Part shown: piece by piece, positions 1-5,342 of the stretch | Layout of the letters: each line of letters opens with the position of its first letter | How positions within the stretch are numbered: the stretch's first letter is position 1 | Assembly: GCA_002796045.1 (NCBI GenBank) | Contig: PCVM01000071.1 | Span: 2,163-10,809 of the forward strand | From: Candidatus Roizmanbacteria bacterium CG11_big_fil_rev_8_21_14_0_20_36_8 | GTDB lineage: Bacteria > Patescibacteriota > Microgenomatia > UBA1406 > GWC2-37-13 | DNA: 8,647 bases | Direction of reading: 5' to 3' | Position numbers and translations under genes: made by a program | The notes under the pieces: generated by a model | The model's database searches: none | What the model saw: only the letters and a program-made list of their open reading frames with translations | Told to the model about the DNA's origin: nothing

Positions 1-4
1 ATCT

Positions 5-52
5 GTCATCCCGACCGGAGTGGAGGGATCTCTCGACTTCGCTCGAGATGAC
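5..52. repeat. intergenic palindromic repeat element
   Basis: A 48-bp unit is bounded by the inverted ends GTCATC (5-10) and GATGAC (47-52). It contains an inner hairpin, TCTCGA (31-36) with TCGAGA (43-48), around a CTTCGC loop. Its local GC is clearly higher than that of the surrounding AT-rich DNA. From memory, very similar 'GTCATCCCGACCGGAGTGGAGGGATC' type elements occur in many copies between genes in CPR and Bacteroidetes genomes. No encoded protein is visible. The element lies just upstream of the glycosyltransferase promoter. It may extend past the left edge of the window. Confidence 0.7.
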
Positions 53-75
53 TTGCATAACTGACTTGCATAACT
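50..75. repeat. 13-bp perfect tandem duplication
   Basis: GACTTGCATAACT occurs twice head to tail (50-62 and 63-75). The first copy begins inside the terminal GATGAC of the palindromic element. The second copy ends 4 nt before the TTGAGG that precedes the glycosyltransferase -10 box. The 10-mer ACTTGCATAA recurs once more at 5081-5090. Confidence 0.85.
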
Positions 76-95
76 TTTCTTGAGGTGTTTATTTA

Positions 96-104
96 TGTTA
101 TAAT
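96..104 (+). promoter_or_regulatory. extended -10 promoter of the glycosyltransferase operon
   Basis: TGT followed by TATAAT (99-104) forms a perfect extended -10 box (TGnTATAAT). A TTGAGG at 80-85 lies too close (13 bp) to be a standard -35, but the TG extension can compensate for a weak -35. Transcription should start about 7 nt downstream, near 111, only 2 nt before the ATG at 113. That predicts a leaderless or nearly leaderless transcript. Confidence 0.7.
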
Positions 105-112
105 TGACCCTT

Positions 113-1294
113 ATGCAAAAAAAGGGGATGAGAATATTGATATTGTACGATTTTCCCATTCGAGGTGGCGGAAGTGGGTATTACGTAAAATACCTAATCA
201 AACGACTTAAAGAAAGTCGAAAAAATAAAGTTGGAATTGTACTCCCTGATATAAATAAGATTGATGATGTAGATGCGATTTACACAGTTCCGATAGAATC
301 GCCGCCTGTGTTCATCGGCAGACCCGGTCTTGAAAAATCAAAAAGATATAGCGAAATCTCAGCTCAAACAATCGCCGATCATTATGCCAAGTATATTCAA
401 ACCACGATAAAAGCTGTCGGAGATTTTAAACCAGATGTGATTCATGTTCACCATATGGGAATAAACGCATGGGCCGCAAGATTCGTAAAGGCGACCCTTG
501 GAATTCCGTATATCGCAACATCTCACGGGAGCTGTCTAGCAAATATCATGAATGATAGAAGATACTATTTACTTTCAAAAGATTCGATGCGAGGAGCTAG
601 CTATATCACTCTGGTTTCTGGAGATAGTCGAGAGAAATTTGTGAAACTCTTTGGAACTGAATTCAATCGAAAGCTAAGGACAATCCCTGGTGGAGTTGCA
701 GTTTCACTTTTTCCAAAACAAATTAGCCAAAAAGAGAAATTAGAATTAAGAAAGAAGTATCACTTTCCTGACGGTCCACTCGTCTTTTTTACGGGTAGAC
801 TTATTTCGGAAAAGGGCGTTGACTATTTGATTAAAGCAGCTCAAAAAATTAAAGCAAATATTGTCATTGTGGGCGATGGATCGATGAAATCCTCATATCA
901 AGAAATGATTAAAAAAATGGACATCCATAATGTAACTCTGCTCGGGTATGTGGAACATGAGAAACTCATAAGAATGTACTATCTGGCAGACGTATATGTC
1001 GCCCCTTCAATTTGGGATGACCCTATGCCTCTCACAATCATTGAGGCAATGGCATCTCAATCAGCCCTCGTGGTTACAAAAAAAGGTGGAATTCCTCTTG
1101 CTGTTAAAAATAATTATAATGGCCTTTTTGTCCGAACTAGGAATGCATCGGATATCGCAGAAAAGGTAAACTACCTTCTGAGTCAACCTGAGTTGAGACG
1201 AAAAATGGGAGAACGATCTCGCAAAATTGTTGAGAACAAATTTACATGGACTAAAATTGCAACTCGCTTCTACAATCTGTATACTAAAGCTTAA
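113..1294 (+). CDS. GT4-family glycosyltransferase (first of pair)
   Basis: This is a GT-B-fold, retaining glycosyltransferase of family 4, expected to move a sugar from a nucleotide-sugar donor to a surface glycan or lipid acceptor at the cytoplasmic face of the membrane. Numbering from the ATG at 113 (393 aa): Gly-rich N-terminal loop RGGGSG (17-22), HVHH (111-114), SHG (137-139), GR..SEKG (228-235) with the donor-binding Arg and Lys, GDGS (254-257), and D303-x7-E311 in place of the usual E-x7-E, ending in IEAMA. No membrane segment or signal peptide is visible. A TTG start at 104 would lie inside the -10 box, so it is unlikely. The ATG at 113 fits a leaderless transcript. The ATG at 128, which gives the typical GT4 opening MRILILYDFP, is also possible. 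The stop overlaps the next ATG by one base (TAATG), so the two genes are translationally coupled. The substrate cannot be read from the sequence. Confidence 0.92.
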   Translation: MQKKGMRILILYDFPIRGGGSGYYVKYLIKRLKESRKNKVGIVLPDINKIDDVDAIYTVPIESPPVFIGRPGLEKSKRYSEISAQTIADHYAKYIQTTIKAVGDFKPDVIHVHHMGINAWAARFVKATLGIPYIATSHGSCLANIMNDRRYYLLSKDSMRGASYITLVSGDSREKFVKLFGTEFNRKLRTIPGGVAVSLFPKQISQKEKLELRKKYHFPDGPLVFFTGRLISEKGVDYLIKAAQKIKANIVIVGDGSMKSSYQEMIKKMDIHNVTLLGYVEHEKLIRMYYLADVYVAPSIWDDPMPLTIIEAMASQSALVVTKKGGIPLAVKNNYNGLFVRTRNASDIAEKVNYLLSQPELRRKMGERSRKIVENKFTWTKIATRFYNLYTKA

Positions 1295-2490
1295 TGAAAA
1301 TAGGCATACTAATACCATCGATTTACATGCGAGATTCGCTCGCTTCTTTAAGAGTTTCTTCAACAGTTAAACTTTCTCTTGCAGTTGCATTGAGTAATCA
1401 GCTCACCGATCTTGGACACGAAGTTTATGTATTTGGACCAAAGGATATTCGTACAAAAGCTACCGTTGTCTCAAGTGATGAGGCCTTATTATTTGAGAAT
1501 TTTACCATTGATGAACAACAGGATATTTCTCCTGAAGCTTTTGAAAAGGTATCGCTTTATGAACGGAAAAAATTGTATGAGATTGGGTTGACGTCATTTG
1601 CGTATGACTTTGCAGAAAAAAATAACATAGACATCATGCATCACTTCCATTCCCTCGGATACCTATCGCATTACTTTACTCGAGCATATTCTATACCGAC
1701 TGTGTTTACTATTCACAATCCTCCCCCGTCAGCGAAGACTTTAACTCATTATGAATATGAAAAATTCTGCGATCATCGATTTATTACAATATCTCAGTCC
1801 CATAAGTCCGAATATCTTTCAAAATACCCACAGATGAATATAGCTGATGTTATCTATCACGGAGTTGATCTCAGCAATATCCCCTTTTCAGAATCATCAG
1901 ACAATTACCTTGCTTTTATCGGAAGAGCAACTGAAGACAAAGGATTGGATATTGCTATTGAATTGAGTATTTACATGAAGAAGGAGTTGCAAGTTGCTTC
2001 GTGGATGAGTGATATTGTCCTCCATTCAGATTACTATGTCTCTAAAATCAAACCACATCTTCATTCAAAATATATCACCCTGAAAGGTCTCATCCCACCT
2101 GATGAAAAAGACAATTTTTATAAAAATGCGAAAGGGTTCATTTTTCCTCTCCGGTGGTCAGAGCCATTTGGAATGGTTCTCCTCGAATCAATGTCGACAG
2201 GGACTCCCGTGATTGCCTATGCAAATGGCTCTATTCCCGAGATAGTCAAAGATGGTGAAACGGGTTTTTTAGTCAATATGGACGAAACGCATACAACGGG
2301 TGATTGGATAGTAAAGAAAAAAGGACACGAAGGATTGATGGAGGCAATATCTCTTTTGTACTCCCTTTCTCCAGAAAAATATGCACAGATGAGACAAAAT
2401 TCTCGAAAACATGTGGAAAATAATTTCACAGAAGAAATCATGGTACAAAACCATCTAAAACTTTATCAGCGTATTATCAAAAAAAGCTAA
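1294..2490 (+). CDS. GT4-family glycosyltransferase (second of pair)
   Basis: A 398-aa GT-B glycosyltransferase, probably a family 4 retaining enzyme acting on a surface glycan. Visible motifs: N-terminal MKIGILIPSI strand, HFH (117-119), TIHNP (139-143), YHGVDL (188-193), GRATEDKG (210-217) with the donor-phosphate Arg and Lys, canonical E290-PFGMVLL-E298 (E-x7-E), and GETGFLV (321-327). The opening and the 'GPKDIRTKA' stretch (48-56) recall a GT4 subgroup common in CPR genomes. It starts at the ATG overlapping the upstream stop and has no Shine-Dalgarno, so expression probably depends on termination-reinitiation from the upstream gene. The two proteins are clearly different in sequence, so this is not a recent duplication; they probably add successive sugars. 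Confidence 0.92.
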   Translation: MKIGILIPSIYMRDSLASLRVSSTVKLSLAVALSNQLTDLGHEVYVFGPKDIRTKATVVSSDEALLFENFTIDEQQDISPEAFEKVSLYERKKLYEIGLTSFAYDFAEKNNIDIMHHFHSLGYLSHYFTRAYSIPTVFTIHNPPPSAKTLTHYEYEKFCDHRFITISQSHKSEYLSKYPQMNIADVIYHGVDLSNIPFSESSDNYLAFIGRATEDKGLDIAIELSIYMKKELQVASWMSDIVLHSDYYVSKIKPHLHSKYITLKGLIPPDEKDNFYKNAKGFIFPLRWSEPFGMVLLESMSTGTPVIAYANGSIPEIVKDGETGFLVNMDETHTTGDWIVKKKGHEGLMEAISLLYSLSPEKYAQMRQNSRKHVENNFTEEIMVQNHLKLYQRIIKKS

Positions 2491-2710
2491 TCAAGAACTA
2501 GAATAGCCCACCTTCAAAGTAAACCCACGCTCATCGTGTCAAGCCCGATTAGACACCTCCGAAGTGACTTAGATTGTTGCCACATTCTAAATAAGAAACC
2601 ACTACCTCTCCATCCAAAAGAGTTATAATCATCAATACTAAAACCATCGGGTTATAAATAAATCATAGATTCCTAGAATAACTGTAGCTCCTGATGTATA
2701 ATCAAAGAGT
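2491..2710. other. gene-poor intergenic gap
   Basis: This 220-bp stretch between the glycosyltransferases and hicB holds no convincing ORF. A perfect TATAAT at 2624-2629 has no start codon at the spacing used elsewhere and no recognisable -35, so it is either a chance match or the promoter of an untranslated RNA. GTGTC/GACAC (5-bp stem, 11-nt loop, about 2537-2557) is too weak to call a terminator, because no T-run follows. The only supported signal is the hicB -10 box at the right end. Confidence 0.5.
2697..2702 (+). promoter_or_regulatory. -10 box of hicBA
   Basis: A perfect TATAAT, preceded by TG, lies exactly 8 nt before the hicB ATG. The best -35 position (TAGAAT, 2674-2679, 17-bp spacer) is weak. 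The predicted transcript start falls at or 1-2 nt before the ATG, so the mRNA would be leaderless. Confidence 0.6.
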
Positions 2711-2989
2711 ATGAAAAAAACAGTCCTTAACTATACTATTTTGATCGAAAAGGAACTACAAGATGATAAAAAAATCCTGTATGTTGCCTATTCTCCTACA
2801 TTGGGAATTTCTGACTTTGGAAAATCCACCGATGAAGCATCTTTTAATATCGAAAAAGCAATTGAAATATACATAAAGTCACTCCAGGAATTGGGGGAAC
2901 CTATCCCGAAACCAGATAGCGAGGAATATTTTGTCACTTCTGCCAAAATTACTTTCGATACACCAATTGGAAACTTTATATTTGACTGA
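2711..2989 (+). CDS. HicB-family antitoxin
   Basis: A 92-aa protein with the HicB/UPF0150 partial RNase H-like fold. It has the N-terminal strand YTILIEKE (8-15), the strand-turn LYVAYSPTLGISDFGKSTDEA (23-43) where typical members read 'YVAYCPALPGC...G.T.EEA', then the helix NIEKAIEIYIKSLQELGEPIPKP (46-68). The final 25 residues are short and have no recognisable ribbon-helix-helix or helix-turn-helix domain, unlike E. coli HicB. The expected role is to bind and block HicA. The stop overlaps the hicA start by one base (TGATG), giving coupled, antitoxin-first expression. Its own -10 box lies 8 nt upstream and there is no Shine-Dalgarno. Confidence 0.85.
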   Translation: MKKTVLNYTILIEKELQDDKKILYVAYSPTLGISDFGKSTDEASFNIEKAIEIYIKSLQELGEPIPKPDSEEYFVTSAKITFDTPIGNFIFD

Positions 2990-3207
2990 TGCTTAAATTA
3001 CCCATTTTGACTTCTCGCCAAGTCGTCAAAATTTTGAAAAAGAAAGGCTTTGAACCAGTTCGCCAAACAGGAAGCCATCTGACTTTCAATAATAGACTTA
3101 CTAGGAAGATAACTGTTGTGCCAATCCATAGCGACGATATTGCCAAAGGAAAAATGAAAAGTATAATAAAACAAGCAGGTCTATCTATAGGAGACTTTAT
3201 AAAATAA
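2989..3207 (+). CDS. hicA: HicA-family mRNA interferase toxin
   Basis: A 72-aa toxin with a dsRBD-like fold that cleaves mRNA to arrest translation when free of HicB. It has the family signature: LTSRQVVKILKKKGFEPVRQTGSH (7-30) with the catalytic His30 in the G-S-H motif, a central strand (ITVVPIHS, 41-48), and KGKMKSIIKQAGLSIGDF (53-70), the usual C-terminal helix. Full length for the family, with all key residues present, so it is probably active. It lies directly after hicB with coupled translation. Confidence 0.9.
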   Translation: MLKLPILTSRQVVKILKKKGFEPVRQTGSHLTFNNRLTRKITVVPIHSDDIAKGKMKSIIKQAGLSIGDFIK

Positions 3208-3219
3208 AATATTCGTAAT

Positions 3220-3528
3220 ATGAAAACCATAGGGGATATTTTAAGGAAGTTTGACCCAGTCGAAGACAGGTACGTCTCCCGTGAATTTCAGACTTTTGGG
3301 ATTCAACTCGCCGATAAGCTCGAAGACTCCAGAAGAAAGTCTCTTTATATAAAAATGGCAAAGGAACTCCCTCGGCCGGTTTTGGAGGAGGCACTACGAT
3401 TTGTAATCGACTCGAAAGCCCGCAGCAAAGGTGCGCTTTTCATGTGGAAACTCAAAGACCTTGGGGTTTTTAAAAAGTATGGATTTACTTTGAGGCAGAA
3501 GAAAAAGAAGACTTATTTAACTAAGTGA
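3220..3528 (+). CDS. conserved CPR hypothetical protein, 102 aa
   Basis: No named function. From memory it resembles a small basic family found widely in CPR genomes with a core like 'REFQ..G..LA..L.D...KSLYIKMAK..PR..LE.AL.FV.D...A..KG.LFMWKLK'. Here that core runs from about residue 20 to 80, and a Lys-rich tail (93-102) follows. It is all-helical by eye, has no membrane segment and no Cys, and the charge suggests nucleic-acid or ribosome association (inference). It starts 12 nt after hicA and may be read through from the hicBA promoter. A TAAAAT at 3205-3210, 9 nt before the ATG, is a possible second promoter. Its 3' end overlaps the convergent toxin gene by 12 bp. Confidence 0.8.
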   Translation: MKTIGDILRKFDPVEDRYVSREFQTFGIQLADKLEDSRRKSLYIKMAKELPRPVLEEALRFVIDSKARSKGALFMWKLKDLGVFKKYGFTLRQKKKKTYLTK

Positions 3529-3852
3529 AAATACAGATTTAATTCCTTTTTGAACTTTGTTCTCATGCCCTTTCGGTAATACTCCAAGCTCGCCTTTTAT
3601 TCTCCTAGAATTCACTGTTGCGATCTTTGTTAGTTTGATCAAAGACGTAACCTCCAAACCTGTTTTATAAAAATTCTTATCATCGCTTTTCAAAATAACA
3701 TCTCCTTTTTCAGGATTAGTTGGAATCTTTGAAGTAATTGCAGCAACAATAAAATCTTCGTACTTATTTGAGTTTGTGAGAATTAACGCTGGTCTTAGCT
3801 TGGATTTATTAACTTCTGTGAATTTAAAATCAATTAACACTATTTTGTACAT
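3517..3852 (-). CDS. MazF/PemK-like endoribonuclease toxin
   Basis: A 111-aa protein with the MazF/PemK SH3-like fold: VLIDFKFTEVNKSKLRPALIL (5-25) containing the conserved R20-P21, AAITSK (37-42) with the conserved Thr/Ser pair, and GLEVTSLIKLTKIATVNSRRI (65-85), which matches the family's 'G....S.I...K..T......' region. The N-terminus is a few residues shorter than the usual 'YGDIVLVDF' form but keeps the first strand. The expected activity is sequence-specific cleavage of mRNA or tRNA. The gene lies 2 nt downstream of its antitoxin (TGA-TC-ATG), so translation is coupled. Its stop lies inside the convergent 102-aa gene, so the two mRNAs share a 12-nt antisense overlap. Probably active; target unknown. 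Confidence 0.82.
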   Translation of the reverse strand: MYKIVLIDFKFTEVNKSKLRPALILTNSNKYEDFIVAAITSKIPTNPEKGDVILKSDDKNFYKTGLEVTSLIKLTKIATVNSRRIKGELGVLPKGHENKVQKGIKSVFSLS

Positions 3853-3854
3853 GA

Positions 3855-4118
3855 TCAGTATGTAAATGGTTTGACAATGTCTTTCTCAGAATACTCAACC
3901 TCATCTTTGTCTCCTAAAAAAAATTCACTTGATGCTTTCATGAGGTCGTCACTTGTTAGTTCAGGATAGGTCTCTTTATCAAATCCTGAAGTCACAGCTT
4001 GTGACAGGACTACTCTAATTATCTCGGGATAACTGAGCACGGGATACCGATTTTTCTTTAAAAACTCCAAAACGCCCTTCACCTCATCATTTAAAGATAT
4101 TCTAATTTGTTGATTCAT
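3855..4118 (-). CDS. antitoxin of MazF-like pair, RHH-like N-terminus
   Basis: An 87-aa protein directly upstream of a MazF-like toxin. The opening QQIRISLNDEV (3-13) looks like the DNA-binding strand of a ribbon-helix-helix protein, followed by helix VKGVLEFLKK (13-22) and a second helix SYPEIIRVVLSQAV (29-42). The acidic C-terminal part (about 54-82, ending SEKDIVKPF) would be the disordered segment that plugs the toxin. Expected role: neutralise the toxin and repress the shared promoter. A candidate operator overlaps that promoter. No Shine-Dalgarno is visible before the ATG at 4118. The assignment rests on position and fold pattern rather than a recognised named family. Confidence 0.75.
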   Translation of the reverse strand: MNQQIRISLNDEVKGVLEFLKKNRYPVLSYPEIIRVVLSQAVTSGFDKETYPELTSDDLMKASSEFFLGDKDEVEYSEKDIVKPFTY

Positions 4119-4143
4119 AAGAAAAGAAATTTACAATCACAGT

Positions 4144-4161
4144 CTATCATAGTACTATCAT
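4144..4161. promoter_or_regulatory. candidate operator for antitoxin autoregulation
   Basis: CTATCAT is repeated at 4144-4150 and 4155-4161, an 11-bp period of about one helical turn. A perfect 10-bp palindrome, ATAGTACTAT (4149-4158), lies across the pair. The site covers the -10 box of the antitoxin promoter. Direct or inverted half-sites on one helix face suit cooperative RHH dimer binding. That the antitoxin binds here is inference. Confidence 0.5.
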
Positions 4162-4174
4162 TGTCAAATGTCAA
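4146..4174 (-). promoter_or_regulatory. promoter of antitoxin-mazF pair
   Basis: On the minus strand, TTGACA (4174-4169) is followed after exactly 17 bp by TATGAT (4151-4146), a near-consensus promoter. A second TTGACA (4167-4162) lies 7 bp further on, giving TTGACATTTGACA. The leader to the antitoxin ATG is about 20 nt, making this one of the few promoters here that leaves an untranslated leader. Confidence 0.7.
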
Positions 4175-4185
4175 ACATATATTGA

Positions 4186-4214
4186 TTGACTCTCGTACAC
4201 TTCTCCTCTACTAT
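4186..4214 (+). promoter_or_regulatory. divergent promoter of the 4221-5342 operon
   Basis: TTGACT (4186-4191), a 17-bp spacer and TACTAT (4209-4214) give a recognisable promoter. The -10 box ends 6 nt before the ATG at 4221, so the transcript is predicted to be leaderless. The two divergent promoters lie back to back with their -35 boxes only 11 bp apart, so antitoxin binding at the operator could affect both. Confidence 0.5.
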
Positions 4215-4220
4215 AAATAC

Positions 4221-4456
4221 ATGTCACTTCCGGATATTCTGATAAAAGATATTGAGGTCGAGTTTTTGAGACAATTAACCAAAATTTTAAAGGAAGGAAA
4301 GATCGATCGCTTGGCCGCCAAAACAACATCGCAAACCTTCATACTTTTGCACTTGCAGGAATTGAAGATTTGAAGACAAAACAAGTTCTTGAAAAAATGC
4401 GCGTACTTATGAAAAATGAAGATATTGACAAGGCTATAGGTTTGGTACAAAAATAA
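4221..4456 (+). pseudogene. small CPR-type hypothetical gene with apparent -1 frameshift
   Basis: The frame opening at ATG 4221 (MSLPDILIKDIEVEFLRQLT...KEGKIDRLAAK) stops at 4373 after 50 aa and ends in an unnatural-looking run. The -1 frame continues smoothly as NIANLHTFALAGIEDLKTKQ and onward, closing with IGLVQK and TAA at 4454-4456, just 4 nt before the next ATG. That second frame has no start codon of its own. Restoring one A in the A-run at 4320-4323 joins the two as ...RLAAK-NIANLH..., a plausible protein of about 77 residues. The N-terminal pattern 'IxKDIExxFLxxLTxILKEGKI' recalls a small CPR hypothetical family of unknown function. It could be a true mutation, an assembly error, or programmed frameshifting; the AAAAC run is not a canonical slippery heptamer in this frame. 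Confidence 0.65.
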
Positions 4457-4460
4457 TATT

Positions 4461-5039
4461 ATGGAAGGTGCTGTTAAATTGGTCAATACTGTTGCTGCGG
4501 CTGCTGTCGCCGAAACAGTTGATGCGACTGCTGCAGCAGCCGCAGATGTGGCTTTGGGAGCTGCTGAAATGGCTGAAACTTCAGAAGGTGCGACGGGTGC
4601 AATTCAAGATCTGGCAAATGGTCTAGGTGATGCTAATCCTGAAAATGCAGTACAAGAACAAGATGTTCAGGCGCGTGGAGATCGAGTGAATGATTATGTG
4701 AGTGAAAATATGAAATTATGGAATGAAAATAACCCGAAACCAGATGCGGTCAAAGATCTGAAGGGTTATGAAGCATGGATGTCGAATCAAGCTCTTGAAA
4801 TCCAAAGACTTGAGGCTGAGGGAAATCTTCACGAGGATATGATGGTTTGGGAAAGTAAAAACGCGATGCCTGAAGAGGGAACTCCTGAATATAATCAATG
4901 GGTAAAAGATCGTGAAGCTCACAAAAATGAATTACAAAAATCGGCTGCTGAAAGAACCAAGGATAAGAAGGATCTATCTCTTGAAGAGCAGATTAAAAGC
5001 TTAAATGAACAACTAAGCACCCCTGAAAGTCAAGCTTGA
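4461..5039 (+). CDS. Ala-rich acidic coiled-coil protein, unknown function
   Basis: Not recognised. 192 aa to the first TGA. Residues 1-50 are Ala-rich and weakly amphipathic (VAAAAVAETVDATAAAAADV). Residues 60-100 are acidic with Asn. Residues 100-192 are highly charged helix with KGYEAWMSN, EYNQWVKDREAHKNELQKSAAERTKD and SLEEQIKSLNEQL heptad-like runs. There is no Cys and no signal peptide. It starts 4 nt after the preceding gene, has no Shine-Dalgarno, and is clearly in the same operon. Downstream of the TGA (5037-5039) the same frame stays open and helical, except for one more stop, to 5342, so this is probably the 5' part of a longer gene of about 293 codons. The full product would be a long coiled coil with a hydrophobic C-terminal tail, suggesting a membrane-associated structural or secreted-factor role (inference only). 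Confidence 0.65.
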   Translation: MEGAVKLVNTVAAAAVAETVDATAAAAADVALGAAEMAETSEGATGAIQDLANGLGDANPENAVQEQDVQARGDRVNDYVSENMKLWNENNPKPDAVKDLKGYEAWMSNQALEIQRLEAEGNLHEDMMVWESKNAMPEEGTPEYNQWVKDREAHKNELQKSAAERTKDKKDLSLEEQIKSLNEQLSTPESQA

Positions 5040-5342
5040 TTGAAAAGATTAAATGAGCTTTATCAGATCAGAAACACATTACTTGCATAAATCGCAACAT
5101 TGGGAAAGAATATCGAAATAGCCAAGGAAAGTAAGCAAGATACAGGAGCGTTGAAATCACAGCTTACTGAACAAAATTCCCAACTTAAAAAGACAAATGC
5201 AGATATTTCAAAATTAGAAGGTGAAATTGAGGTTGCTACACCAAAAACAAAAGCCCAAGTTTTACAACAGATTTTTAAAATGATTGCACTTCTTGCAGGG
5301 GGAACAGTTGCGCTTGGTGCCGTTGGAGCAATGAAAGCTTAA
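5040..5342 (+). pseudogene. in-frame 3' continuation of the coiled-coil gene
   Basis: Same frame as 4461-5039. After TGA 5037 it reads LKRLNELYQIRNTLLA, then TAA (5088-5090), then IATLGKNIEIAKESK and onward to TAA at 5340. The region 5100-5342 encodes a coiled coil (LKSQLTEQNSQLKKTNADIS, then KLEGEIEV) followed by a hydrophobic tail (IFKMIALLAGGTVALGAVGA) that could insert in or attach to a membrane. The only start available for a separate gene is TTG at 5100, with no Shine-Dalgarno or promoter. Together these point to a nonsense-interrupted gene rather than an independent one. The alternatives are stop-codon readthrough, or a separate 80-aa protein from TTG 5100. Confidence 0.6.

Noticed and set aside
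1..75. CRISPR array
   Set aside because: Only two adjacent 13-bp copies with no spacers.
104..112. TTG start for the first glycosyltransferase
   Set aside because: It overlaps the last base of the TATAAT box, so it would lie upstream of the transcript start.
1061..1363. Minus-strand 100-aa ORF within the glycosyltransferase gene
   Set aside because: It is the antisense shadow of two well-supported coding regions, with no promoter or family resemblance.
2624..2629. Perfect TATAAT in the 2491-2710 gap as a gene promoter
   Set aside because: No start codon at the matching spacing, no -35 and no ORF downstream before the hicB promoter.
4107..4220. Upstream start at 4107 for the plus-strand gene at 4221
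   Set aside because: It would run through the divergent promoters and part of the antitoxin start. The extra residues look random, while the ATG at 4221 follows a good promoter.
5037..5039. TGA read as glycine (Gracilibacteria/SR1 code)
   Set aside because: Several intact genes here end in TGA, and the second interruption is TAA, which that code does not explain.
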